Counted from the first letter of the stretch, positions 1 to 7,090 are shown. The stretch: 29,291 nt of DNA from Bacteroidales bacterium (GCA_004556005.1 SFJA01000029.1:1-29291); one strand, 5' to 3'. The notes: a model not told the origin generated them from the sequence alone. A program made the numbers and translations.

Positions 1-440
1 CCTTCTCTTTTGGAGAGTTCTTCCGAGGTGTACCATTCTTTTACGTCGGGAAAGGTTTCTTTGTAGAAAAGGTCGTGCATCTGTGTTTTCAGATACAGGG
101 CTTTCTGTCCGTGCCTGACCGCTTTGATTCCGTTGCTTTGCAGTACTTTGTGGAATTTGCTCTTTTCGATGTTGTATGACTGCAGGACTTCTTCTCGTGT
201 GATGTAGTTTCGGAGGTCGTGGGCTGTGAGGTGCTGGTTCTTCTTTGTCGGATGTGTAGTGACTTGTATGCTGGTAAGGGCCGAAAGGGGTATCCTTATA
301 GTGCGGGATGAGACTTGGTTGTAGGGGAGTTCTCCGGAGTTGAGGCGTGCGTATATTGTAGGACGGGATACACCGAGGAATTCAGCGGCCTCTGTTATGG
401 AGAGGTACTGTTTCGGTTCAGTGTGTTTTGTCTTTCCCAT
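1..440 (-). CDS. Multi-helix-turn-helix DNA-binding protein, excisionase-like (3' part outside window)
   Basis: An open frame begins at ATG 440 and runs off the left edge, giving at least 146 residues with no stop. Residues 12-55 form a MerR/excisionase-type helix-turn-helix with wing: YLSITEAAEFLGVSRPTIYA, then a gap and SRTIRIPLSAL. Residues about 79-125 look like a second such module (YITREEVLQSYNIEKSKF, then GQKALYLKTQMHDL). A third appears to start near residue 137 (EWYTSEELSKRE). ATG 440 is the first start after an in-frame TGA. The role is inferred: DNA binding, perhaps excision control or transcriptional regulation for a mobile element next to the mnmE 3' end. No recombinase is visible in the window, so an ordinary regulator remains possible. 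Confidence 0.75.
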   Translation of the reverse strand, partial: MGKTKHTEPKQYLSITEAAEFLGVSRPTIYARLNSGELPYNQVSSRTIRIPLSALTSIQVTTHPTKKNQHLTAHDLRNYITREEVLQSYNIEKSKFHKVLQSNGIKAVRHGQKALYLKTQMHDLFYKETFPDVKEWYTSEELSKRE

Positions 441-565
441 TTTCTGCGTTGTATGTTGGTGAAGACCTTCGTGAAGCAGTCTTCGGGTTCAATTAGTGTC
501 AATCTCTGTAAATCTTTGTAAAATGACGTAAAGTTGTCCGCGATAGCTGATGTCATTTTAATCAT

Positions 566-594
566 TGTACCACGTGTGGTACAAATGTGGTACA
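566..594. promoter_or_regulatory. Operator-like inverted plus direct repeat upstream of the HTH gene
   Basis: TGTACCAC at 566-573 and GTGGTACA at 576-583 form a perfect 8-base inverted repeat with a 2-base spacer. A second GTGGTACA at 587-594 lies exactly 11 bases from the previous copy, about one helical turn. The site is about 130-150 bases upstream of the HTH start at 440. This geometry suits a DNA-binding protein occupying neighbouring half-sites. That the adjacent HTH protein binds here is inference. Confidence 0.5.
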
Positions 595-641
595 AAATTA
601 AACAAAAAATCCATAAATAACAATAAATACAGAAAGAATCT

Positions 642-673
642 ATCCCTTGCTAAATCTTTGTTTAACAAGGGAT
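642..673. repeat. Inverted repeat downstream of mnmE, possible terminator
   Basis: ATCCCTTG (642-649) pairs perfectly with CAAGGGAT (666-673). An inner AAA/TTT pairing shortens the loop to TCTTTG. It lies about 45 bases past the mnmE stop, in the right place to end the minus-strand mnmE transcript. No clear T-run follows on that strand, so terminator function is uncertain. A recombination arm site is an alternative. Confidence 0.4.
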
Positions 674-716
674 TATATATAATTTGCTATTGTTTTTTTG
701 GGGAATTTTCGAACTT

Positions 717-2327
717 CTATTTTCCGATACAAAACCTCCCGAAAATCTCCCCGAGTATCTCATCTGTGGTTATCTCTCCGGTTATCTCGGAGATGTGGGA
801 GATGGCTGCACGAAGGTCTTCGGCGAGTAGTTCGGCGCTAAGATTGTTGTCGAGTGCGGAGATGGAGCGGCGGAGGGCTTCGGCGCTTCGGCGGAGGGCG
901 TCGGCGTGGCGTGCGTTTGTGACCAGAATCTCGTTGTTTCTGTCCTGACCCGCCCAGTTTGCAAGCATTTGGCGCAAATGATCAAGCCCTGTTCCCTGTT
1001 TTGCGGATATTTCCAGGATATTTACTGTAATATCTTTATGATTAATTGGTAAAACAAAAGTGTTATCAATGGAAACATTTTTGTTATAGCCTGTTTTTCC
1101 CCTCAAAAGGTCGCATTTGTTCCGTAGAAGTATGACTTTTTGCCTCTGACAATCGGTGATTTCCAGCAGCCGCTTCTCTTGCTCGTTCAGGTCCATCCAC
1201 CAAGCATCCGTCATCTCCTCTCCATCCCCGTCATACTCCGAACCGGGCACTCCTCCAGCCGCACCGGCTTCGCCCGAACCGACGCATTCCTCTCCACCCC
1301 CGTCATACTCCGAACCGGGCACTCTTCCAGCCGCACCGGCCTCGCCCGAACCGACGCATTCCTCTCCACCCCCGTCATACTCCGAACCTGCCATACCTGA
1401 CGAGTTTCTTGCCTCGCTCACCACCAACACGATTTCGGCGCTTCTGAGCTTCTCAATGCTCCTCCCGATTCCCATCTTTTCAACCGGGTCATCCGACTCC
1501 CTTATGCCGGCGGTATCGATAAATCTGAACAGCATTCCGCCTATGACCGCGCATTCCTCGACCGTGTCCCTGGTGGTTCCGGCAAATTCAGATACTATCG
1601 CTCTCTCATCTCCCAAAAGCGCGTTAAGCAAGGTGCTTTTTCCGCTGTTCGGTTCTCCGACTATCGCTATCGGCACACCGCTTCTAATCGCGTTGCCTAC
1701 TCTGAACGACCCTGCCAGAGCCTCGCATTTTGCAGCCGCCCCCTCAAGCAGCCCGCGCAGTCTCTCCCTGTCGGCAAATTCTACGTCCTCCTCGCTGAAG
1801 TCCAGTTCCAACTCGACCAGCGCAGAGAGTTCTACCAGTTGCTCCCGGACTTTTCCCAATTCGGCCGAATACCCTCCCTTCAGCTGGTTCATCGCTATCC
1901 TGTGCTGCGCTTCCGTCTGCGAAGCGATTACATCGGCTACCGCCTCCGCCTGCGCCAGGTCCATCTTTCCGGACAGGAATGCCCTACGGGAGAATTCTCC
2001 CGCCTCAGCGAGCCTGCATCCAGCCCTGCAGAGCGCGTCGAGAATGTGCTGGACTATGTATGCTGAAGCGTGGCAGTAGAGTTCAGCGCTGTCTTCGCCC
2101 GTGTACGAGGCGGGGGAGCGGAAAATTGCGACCAGTATGTCATCGAGTTCTCCGAACCTGCCGCGTTTCAGCGTGTAACCCTTTGCCAGGGAAGAGCATC
2201 CGTGCAGGAAGCTGACCTGCGAATCGATTATCTTGAATGTGTCCGGACCGCTGACCCTGACTATGGAAATTGCACCAGTTCCCGGCAGAGTCGCCGGGGC
2301 GCATATTGTATCGTTCAGATTCTCCAT
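717..2327 (-). CDS. mnmE: tRNA uridine-34 5-carboxymethylaminomethyl modification GTPase MnmE, with repeat insertion
   Basis: MnmE is a dimeric cytoplasmic GTPase that works with MnmG to modify wobble uridine 34 of certain tRNAs. The start chosen is ATG 2327 (MENLNDTICAPATLPGTGAI), the conserved N-terminus; the frame stays open upstream only over the neighbouring oxidoreductase. This gives 536 residues against about 455 for the family. The G-domain motifs are complete: GEPNSGKS near 222, TTRDT, DTAGI near 270, NKCD near 402 and SAKQ. The C-terminus FCIGK carries the conserved cysteine. The extra length lies mainly between DTAGI and NKCD, where a 24-residue tandem repeat (Gly/Glu/Ala-rich) is inserted in frame. 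It is last in a minus-strand run with the oxidoreductase (50-base gap), the NamZ-like gene and glmM. Identity is certain; the effect of the insertion is unknown. Confidence 0.96.
   Translation of the reverse strand: MENLNDTICAPATLPGTGAISIVRVSGPDTFKIIDSQVSFLHGCSSLAKGYTLKRGRFGELDDILVAIFRSPASYTGEDSAELYCHASAYIVQHILDALCRAGCRLAEAGEFSRRAFLSGKMDLAQAEAVADVIASQTEAQHRIAMNQLKGGYSAELGKVREQLVELSALVELELDFSEEDVEFADRERLRGLLEGAAAKCEALAGSFRVGNAIRSGVPIAIVGEPNSGKSTLLNALLGDERAIVSEFAGTTRDTVEECAVIGGMLFRFIDTAGIRESDDPVEKMGIGRSIEKLRSAEIVLVVSEARNSSGMAGSEYDGGGEECVGSGEAGAAGRVPGSEYDGGGEECVGSGEAGAAGGVPGSEYDGDGEEMTDAWWMDLNEQEKRLLEITDCQRQKVILLRNKCDLLRGKTGYNKNVSIDNTFVLPINHKDITVNILEISAKQGTGLDHLRQMLANWAGQDRNNEILVTNARHADALRRSAEALRRSISALDNNLSAELLAEDLRAAISHISEITGEITTDEILGEIFGRFCIGK
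1217..1388. repeat. 72-base tandem repeat (2.4 copies) inside mnmE
   Basis: Copies begin at 1217, 1289 and 1361; the last is partial. Period checks: TCATACTCCG at 1231, 1303 and 1375. The two full copies differ at only about three positions. The 72-base unit is 24 codons, so copy-number change keeps the frame. It encodes a Gly/Glu/Ala-rich unit starting GSEYDGGGEECVGSG at MnmE residues about 314-370. Confidence 0.93.
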
Positions 2328-2377
2328 TTCGATAATAAAGATGGTAAGATTGGATTGGTTTTGGAGGAATACCAAGA

Positions 2378-3814
2378 TCAAACTGCCGAAGCGCTCTTGT
2401 ATCCCGAATTGAGCGCAACCGGCAGGCCGCCCGAAAGCTGGGTCCTGAATCCTGCGAAGTGCAGACCCTTGACGCTCCTGCAGGTCGCAGGTACGCTTAC
2501 AGGAAGCACTCCCTTCGGCCACATGCTCATCCAGGCGCCCCTGAAATTGCCGCAATATCGTTCGTAGGTGAGGGGAGTGGCCAGGTCTATGACCTTAATC
2601 TTGTCCTTCAGCTGCGGCAGCTCATTTTCCAGTACCTTTATTACAAAATCCGCCACCTTTTCCTTGGCATCCTTGTAGTGACCCAGTTCCCTGGCCGACT
2701 TCCAGAAGTCATAGCTGTCGCCGAACAGAATGACTGTCAGAGCAGAACATCCCTCGGGGGCATATCCTGTCTCGGAAGCCCTGTAAATGCTGATCCAGAG
2801 CGATTTGTGTTCGGTCAGAGCAATGTTTGTAGGGTATTTGGTCTCAATTCTCAAACCAGAATGCAGTCCTTCCAGTTCCGACTCGACCCCAAGCGATAGG
2901 AACATACAGGTCTGTGGATTCTTAAATACGTGCAACTTCTTGATCCAGCGCTCTTTTAGCGGAGTCTCGAACATCGTGTCGAGAGCCCTCACAGTATCGG
3001 TCGTGACAATTACGTCATCTGCAGGGAACAGTTCGCCGTTGCACCGGACCCCGATAGCCCTGCCGTCCCTGACCAGCACCCGTTCAACCTTGCTGCGGTA
3101 GCGTATCTCGACTCCCAGGCTCTCTGCCCGCTCGAGCATATTCTGCACCATGGTGGTCGAACCGCCCTTGGGATAACCGCTGTCCCCGCCCAGGAAGGTC
3201 GCCATCGTGTAAACCAGCGAAATAGCGTTCTGCTCCGGGTCAACCATATTGTTTACCAGCCCGCGCAGATAAGGATTGCTGAACATAGACGTCAGTTCTC
3301 CCGAATTCTTTTTCAAAATCCCCGGCAGCTTCAATGCAAATACCGGCGTCCGGACAATCTTGAGCAGCAGCTCGCGGGCATTTCCCGGAGCACAGAAAAA
3401 GCTTATCGCCTGCCTGATTGTCCTGCAGAAGCGCTTCGTTGCCTTATTTTCGCTCGGGTCAAATTCCAGCATCTCCGCCTCAAGCTTATCGATGTCGCGC
3501 CAGAGATTCAGGCAGACCCCGTCCCTTCTGTAAACATAAACGGGGTCCCGGAAACTGATAGGGTTATTATCCTGCAGGGCTCCGACCTCCTTCCAGCGTC
3601 TGTAAATGCTTCCAATACGTGGGCTTGAGCCTACCAGCCAGTGCATTCCGCCTTCGAAATGGTAGCCCTTGCGGTTCCAGCTCACCGATACTCCTCCCGC
3701 ATTGATACCCTGTTCAAAAACAACGACTCTGTGACCCTTTACGGCGCATCTGATTGCCGCGCTCAACCCGGCAACGCCGGCTCCTACTATTGCAATAGTT
3801 TTTATTTTACTCAT
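2378..3814 (-). CDS. FAD-dependent oxidoreductase of the phytoene desaturase / carotenoid isomerase type
   Basis: The 478-residue protein opens with a dinucleotide-binding beta-alpha-beta fold (IAIVGAGVAGLSAAIRCA, residues 8-25) followed by an acidic residue at the end of strand 2 (VVVFEQG), typical of FAD binding. The motif GYHFEGGMHWLVGSSP and the C-terminal GLHFAGFRTQLSGGLPVALN resemble the NAD(P)/FAD oxidoreductases related to CrtI, CrtISO and retinol saturase. The substrate cannot be told from sequence. No carotenoid genes are nearby; the neighbours are a NamZ-like gene 55 bases upstream and mnmE 50 bases downstream. Length is normal for the family. A short AGGA sequence lies just before ATG 3814. 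Confidence 0.85.
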   Translation of the reverse strand: MSKIKTIAIVGAGVAGLSAAIRCAVKGHRVVVFEQGINAGGVSVSWNRKGYHFEGGMHWLVGSSPRIGSIYRRWKEVGALQDNNPISFRDPVYVYRRDGVCLNLWRDIDKLEAEMLEFDPSENKATKRFCRTIRQAISFFCAPGNARELLLKIVRTPVFALKLPGILKKNSGELTSMFSNPYLRGLVNNMVDPEQNAISLVYTMATFLGGDSGYPKGGSTTMVQNMLERAESLGVEIRYRSKVERVLVRDGRAIGVRCNGELFPADDVIVTTDTVRALDTMFETPLKERWIKKLHVFKNPQTCMFLSLGVESELEGLHSGLRIETKYPTNIALTEHKSLWISIYRASETGYAPEGCSALTVILFGDSYDFWKSARELGHYKDAKEKVADFVIKVLENELPQLKDKIKVIDLATPLTYERYCGNFRGAWMSMWPKGVLPVSVPATCRSVKGLHFAGFRTQLSGGLPVALNSGYKSASAV

Positions 3815-3869
3815 TGTCCTACAGATGATTACAATTACTGCAACAAGTCCCGTCCGGACCCGCCGCCAT

Positions 3870-4934
3870 CTACTTTATCCTGTACGGCGCATCTTCGTAC
3901 AGCAGGAAACGCTTCGCCTTGCGTATCCATTTCTGTTCTTCCGTCTTGACGTGCTCCTGAACCACATCGAAGGAAAGACGTCCGCGGAGGAATTCTTCCA
4001 CAACCGGGTCGGAGACCTTGACGAAGAGGTCGTCGTACATCTCAAACTCGCTGTAGCGGTCTGCGAAGTGCTTCATCAGCAGCAGGGTATGGAGGAAGGA
4101 GTGGTAGCGCGCGCCCGGCTGCAGCATGATCTGGTAGCCGTAGCAGCGCTGTCCGGCATAGCGGCCGAATGCAGGCGAGAAGCTGCAGGGACGCATCATC
4201 ACCCCGGGAGGAGTCGGGAGGAATCGGATATCCTCGAGCTTGACGAAAGGCGCACCGAAGTATTCGTACGGACGGGAAGTGCCTATGGCCGGCGTGATGT
4301 TGGTGCCGTTCCAGAGCCCGCCGCCGGTGTACATCTCGCAACTGAACATTCCCGGCAGGTCCGAGGCCGGTGCTATTGTCCATGGCATCAGGTCCTTGCC
4401 GACGTCGGAACATCTCGCGGAGATGACGTGGAGAGGGAAGCGGGCATCGATCTGCTCGTAATAGAGAGCGCAGAGTTCGCCCAGAGTAAGTCCGTGTCTG
4501 TGAGCGACTTTCGGCACCCAGAGCCCGGAATCCACCACTGGAATCGTGCCCTCGACCAGGCGTCCGGCCGGATTGATGTGGTCTATGATGTAGATGGCCG
4601 GTCCCTCGAAACTGCGTGCACGGGCGCTGAGAAGACGCATCACGTCCCTCGTGTAGTTGAAATATCGTGTGCCCACGTCCTGGATTTCCACTACAACGGC
4701 ATCGAGAGAGTCAAGCTGTTCGGCATCGAAACTGATATGGCTGGTATCCGGAGTAAGTTCTCCTTCGCCCGGGGAGAATACCTGGGCGAGATTGCCTCTC
4801 TCCTTGAAGATGTCGTAGAGATAGCGTCCCTTTGCCGGATTCCAGCAGTTCTGTGTGCAGAAGCAGCCGACCTTGCCGTCAACCAGACCGCGGTCTAACT
4901 GTTCTTCAATCGGAGTTGTACGGAAACTGAACAT
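3870..4934 (-). CDS. NamZ-like (DUF1343, GH171 family) protein without signal peptide
   Basis: The protein of 354 residues has the family landmarks in order: a Rossmann-like N-terminus (LVDGKVGCFCTQNCWNP), VVVEIQDVGTRYFNYT, DHINPAGRLVEGTIP, RHGLTLGELCALYY and GLWNGTNITPAIGTSRPYEY. Characterised members are exo-beta-N-acetylmuramidases that remove terminal MurNAc from peptidoglycan fragments. Two features are odd. There is no signal peptide or lipobox, so it should be cytoplasmic, whereas characterised NamZ proteins are exported. The usual (S/G)PEHG motif, whose glutamate I recall as the proposed catalytic residue, reads SPGEG at residues 54-58. It starts 5 bases after the glmM-like gene, which suggests co-transcription and an amino-sugar link. 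Family membership is firm; activity is uncertain. Confidence 0.85.
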   Translation of the reverse strand: MFSFRTTPIEEQLDRGLVDGKVGCFCTQNCWNPAKGRYLYDIFKERGNLAQVFSPGEGELTPDTSHISFDAEQLDSLDAVVVEIQDVGTRYFNYTRDVMRLLSARARSFEGPAIYIIDHINPAGRLVEGTIPVVDSGLWVPKVAHRHGLTLGELCALYYEQIDARFPLHVISARCSDVGKDLMPWTIAPASDLPGMFSCEMYTGGGLWNGTNITPAIGTSRPYEYFGAPFVKLEDIRFLPTPPGVMMRPCSFSPAFGRYAGQRCYGYQIMLQPGARYHSFLHTLLLMKHFADRYSEFEMYDDLFVKVSDPVVEEFLRGRLSFDVVQEHVKTEEQKWIRKAKRFLLYEDAPYRIK

Positions 4935-4939
4935 AGTCC

Positions 4940-6469
4940 TCAGGCGGCGCTTTCTACAATGTCCTTTGCAATTGCAATCACTTCAGATGCAAGCGCCTCA
5001 GCTTCTTCGATGCTCTTTGCCTCGGAGTATATGCGTATGATAGGTTCGGTGTTTGAACGGCGCAGATGAACCCAGCTGCGGCTCTGCTCAAAGTCAATCT
5101 TCACGCCATCAACCGTGTTAATCTTTTCATTCCGGTAATGTTCCTTAACTGCCTCGAGAATACGCTCGATAACTGAACTGTCACTAAGGTCTATCCTATT
5201 CTTTGCGATGTAATACTGCGGCAGACTGGCCTTGTATTGGCTTACCGTGTATTTGCCATCTTTTGCCTTGAGCCTGTGTTGTGCCAGGTTTGAAAGGAAG
5301 AGAGCCACGCCTGTCATTGCGTCCCTGCCGTAATGCGATTCAGGGTAGATTACTCCTCCGTTGCCCTCGCCTCCGATCAGCGCTCCGACCTTGTGCATAA
5401 GGGTGGTCACGTTGACCTCGCCGACTGCAGCCGCGTGCCAGGTTCCACCGTGAGCCTCGGTAACGTCACGCAATGCCCGGCTCGAACTCAGGTTGGACAC
5501 TGTGTGAAGGTCCTTGCGACCCTCGGCGACAGCCCTGTCCAGGAGGTAGTCCGCAACAGCCACCAGTGTGTTTTCCTCTACGAAAGCTTCTCCGTTTTCG
5601 CAGATGAATGCGAGTCTGTCAACGTCCGGGTCCACGCTGATTCCGAGGTCCGCAGCCTCGCTGACCACGCGCTCCGACAGCTCCTTCAGGTTCGCTGGCA
5701 ACGGCTCGGGATTGTGCGCAAAGCGACCGTTCACGTCGCCGTTGATCGTAATGCATTCCACGCCCAGACGCTCGAGCAGCCGCGGCATAATAATCCCGCC
5801 CACGGAGTTGATGCTGTCCAGGACCACCTTGAATCCCGCAGCCCTAACTGCGTCAGCATCAACCGCTTCCAGTGCAAGAACGTCATCGATGTGCCTGTCG
5901 GTATAATCGGCGTCCTCGATATGCCCAAGCTCTTCCACAGGTGCAAAGTCAAATTCTTCCTGCCTTTCGGCCTCGGCCAGAATTTCGGCACCCTCGGCGG
6001 CGGAGAGGAATTCGCCATGCTCGTTGAGGAGTTTGAGCGCGTTCCACTGCCGCGGGTTGTGGCTGGCTGTTATGATGATGCCGCCGTCCGCGCCGGCATA
6101 GCGCACCGCAAGCTCGGTAGTCGGAGTGCTCGCAAACCCGCAGCGCACGACATCCACCCCGCAAGCGACGAGCGTACCGCAAACCAGCTGCTCGACCATT
6201 TCCCCGCTAATCCGCGCGTCACGCCCGACAACAACCCTGAACCGCCGCTTCTCCGCGGAACGGCACTCCCGAGTCCCGCCGGCTGCACTTACGCTGTCGC
6301 AGCTTGCTGCACTTGCACTGTCGCAGCTTGGTGCACAGTGAGACAGGCGCCGCTTCAGACAAACGCAATAGGCGTAACAGAATCTGACAATATCGTTTGG
6401 AGTCAAGGCTTCTCCCGGACGGCCGCCTATCGTGCCTCTGATGCCTGAAATAGATTTTATAAGTGACAT
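4940..6469 (-). CDS. glmM: Phosphoglucosamine mutase-like phosphohexomutase, with repeat insertion
   Basis: This is an alpha-D-phosphohexomutase family enzyme; the close Bacteroidota relatives are annotated as GlmM, which converts glucosamine-6-phosphate to glucosamine-1-phosphate for peptidoglycan and LPS. The motifs are complete: N-terminal SISGIRGTIGG, catalytic serine 136 in TASHNP, metal-binding DPDVDRLAF, sugar-binding EGNGGVIYPESHYGRD and phosphate-binding RRSNTEPIIRIY. Length is 509 residues, about 45 above the usual. Residues about 42-76 are a Ser/Ala/Cys-rich insertion encoded partly by two 24-base direct repeats, lying before the GRDAR strand. It is first of a minus-strand gene run. 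A phosphomannomutase or dual-specificity role cannot be excluded. Confidence 0.88.
   Translation of the reverse strand: MSLIKSISGIRGTIGGRPGEALTPNDIVRFCYAYCVCLKRRLSHCAPSCDSASAASCDSVSAAGGTRECRSAEKRRFRVVVGRDARISGEMVEQLVCGTLVACGVDVVRCGFASTPTTELAVRYAGADGGIIITASHNPRQWNALKLLNEHGEFLSAAEGAEILAEAERQEEFDFAPVEELGHIEDADYTDRHIDDVLALEAVDADAVRAAGFKVVLDSINSVGGIIMPRLLERLGVECITINGDVNGRFAHNPEPLPANLKELSERVVSEAADLGISVDPDVDRLAFICENGEAFVEENTLVAVADYLLDRAVAEGRKDLHTVSNLSSSRALRDVTEAHGGTWHAAAVGEVNVTTLMHKVGALIGGEGNGGVIYPESHYGRDAMTGVALFLSNLAQHRLKAKDGKYTVSQYKASLPQYYIAKNRIDLSDSSVIERILEAVKEHYRNEKINTVDGVKIDFEQSRSWVHLRRSNTEPIIRIYSEAKSIEEAEALASEVIAIAKDIVESAA
6288..6335. repeat. Two 24-base tandem repeats inside the glmM-like gene
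   Basis: Unit 1 (6288-6311) and unit 2 (6312-6335) share 21 of 24 bases, with the core CTGTCGCAGCTTG in both. The period is 8 codons, so the frame is kept. The repeats encode SCDSASAA and SCDSVSAA, and lie in the family-atypical insertion at residues about 42-76. Confidence 0.85.
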
Positions 6470-6499
6470 ATTCTATCCGTAGTTTAAGATCTATATACG

Positions 6500-6507
6500 C
6501 AAATTTA
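6500..6507 (-). promoter_or_regulatory. Candidate -7 element for the glmM-like gene run
   Basis: On the minus strand this reads TAAATTTG, an exact match to the Bacteroidota -7 consensus TAnnTTTG, about 30 bases upstream of the glmM-like ATG. No good TTTG -33 element is present at the right spacing, so the call is tentative. Confidence 0.4.
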
Positions 6508-6550
6508 GCAAAGAATATTGGACTATCCATCGAATATTGCTAAATTTAGC
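6501..6550. repeat. Inverted repeat between divergent glmM-like and DUF486 genes
   Basis: AAATTTAGC (6501-6509) plus AATATT (6514-6519) is mirrored by AATATT (6533-6538) plus GCTAAATTT (6539-6547), with a 4-base indel between arms. The right arm extends to the 12-base palindrome GCTAAATTTAGC (6539-6550). It overlaps the candidate glmM -7 element. A regulator site serving both divergent genes is possible, but this is inference. Confidence 0.45.
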
Positions 6551-6598
6551 GGCTTTTTCCGGATGTCCGTGAAAGGTTCGTTAATAAATTGAATTGAT

Positions 6599-6967
6599 AT
6601 GCAGTGGCTTTGGACAATACTCTTGCTGATAGGGTCAAATGTCTGTATGACGTTTGCCTGGTATGGACATCTCAAATTGCAAGAAATGCACATTTCGGAT
6701 GGTTGGCCACTCATACTGGTCATACTGCTCTCCTGGGGCATAGCCTTTTTTGAATACTGCCTTCAGGTCCCTGCAAACAGGATAGGTTCAGACATCAACG
6801 GGGGCCCCTTCAACCTGATGCAACTCAAGATAATTCAGGAGGTGATATCCCTCACGGTATTTACGCTGTTTGTCACTTTGGTATTTAAGGGCGAAAGTCT
6901 CCACTGGAACCACCTTGCAGCATTTATCTGTATGATAGCAGCAGTTTTTTTTGTATTTTTGAAATAA
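6599..6967 (+). CDS. Small four-helix membrane protein, DUF486 / DMT superfamily
   Basis: The 122-residue protein has four hydrophobic segments at about residues 3-22, 37-56, 75-98 and 102-121, so it should sit in the inner membrane. The patterns NVCMTFAWYGHLKL, SWGIAFFEYCLQVPANRIG and QLKIIQEVISL are hallmarks of the DUF486 family in the drug/metabolite transporter superfamily. Length is normal for the family. The substrate is unknown. The gene is divergent from the glmM-like gene, and a tRNA promoter starts 5 bases past its stop, so it is probably a single-gene unit. Confidence 0.88.
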   Translation: MQWLWTILLLIGSNVCMTFAWYGHLKLQEMHISDGWPLILVILLSWGIAFFEYCLQVPANRIGSDINGGPFNLMQLKIIQEVISLTVFTLFVTLVFKGESLHWNHLAAFICMIAAVFFVFLK

Positions 6968-6971
6968 AAAA

Positions 6972-7002
6972 TTTGCAAATCAAAAAATAATCCTTACCTT
7001 TG
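6972..7002 (+). promoter_or_regulatory. Bacteroidota-type promoter of the tRNA gene
   Basis: TTTG at 6972-6975 is followed after 19 bases by TACCTTTG at 6995-7002, an exact match to TTTG-N19-21-TAnnTTTG. Transcription would start at about 7007-7009, just before the tRNA at 7014. Confidence 0.82.
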
Positions 7003-7013
7003 CAATCCCAAAC

Positions 7014-7085
7014 GCTGGGTTCGTATAACGGTTAGTACTCAAGATTCTCAATCTTGCAATAGGAGTTCGATTCTCCTACCCAGTA
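7014..7085 (+). tRNA. tRNA-Glu (anticodon CTC)
   Basis: The 72 bases fold as a cloverleaf. The acceptor is GCTGGGT/ACCCAGT with a G-U closing pair. The D arm is GTAT-AACGGTTA-GTAC. The anticodon stem is CAAGA/TCTTG with loop TTCTCAA, so the anticodon is CTC, reading GAG. The variable loop has 4 bases, and the T arm is AGGAG-TTCGATT-CTCCT. The discriminator is A and CCA is not encoded. A strong promoter precedes it and a hairpin follows. The isotype is assigned from the anticodon only. Confidence 0.9.
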
Positions 7086-7090
7086 CAAGC

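Noticed and set aside
395..595. 66-codon minus-strand frame upstream of and overlapping the HTH gene
   Set aside because: It overlaps the HTH start in another frame, begins inside the operator-like repeat and resembles no family.
565..948. 127-codon plus-strand frame spanning the mnmE 3' end
   Set aside because: Half is AT-rich spacer and half is antisense to mnmE.
1217..1388. CRISPR array
   Set aside because: The copies are contiguous without spacers, number only 2.4 and lie inside a conserved coding frame.
1156..2079. 307-codon plus-strand open frame opposite mnmE
   Set aside because: It is antisense to a full MnmE with all its motifs; its Ser/Pro-rich translation is the shadow of GC-rich codons and of the tandem repeat.
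2328..2555. N-terminal extension of mnmE by 76 codons
   Set aside because: The extension overlaps the 3' end of the oxidoreductase gene, and MnmE proteins start at the equivalent of ATG 2327.
3825..4898. 357-codon plus-strand frame opposite the NamZ-like gene
   Set aside because: The minus-strand protein has recognisable family motifs end to end; the antisense product matches no family I know.
5333..6448. 371-codon plus-strand frame opposite the glmM-like gene
   Set aside because: Antisense shadow of a conserved phosphohexomutase.
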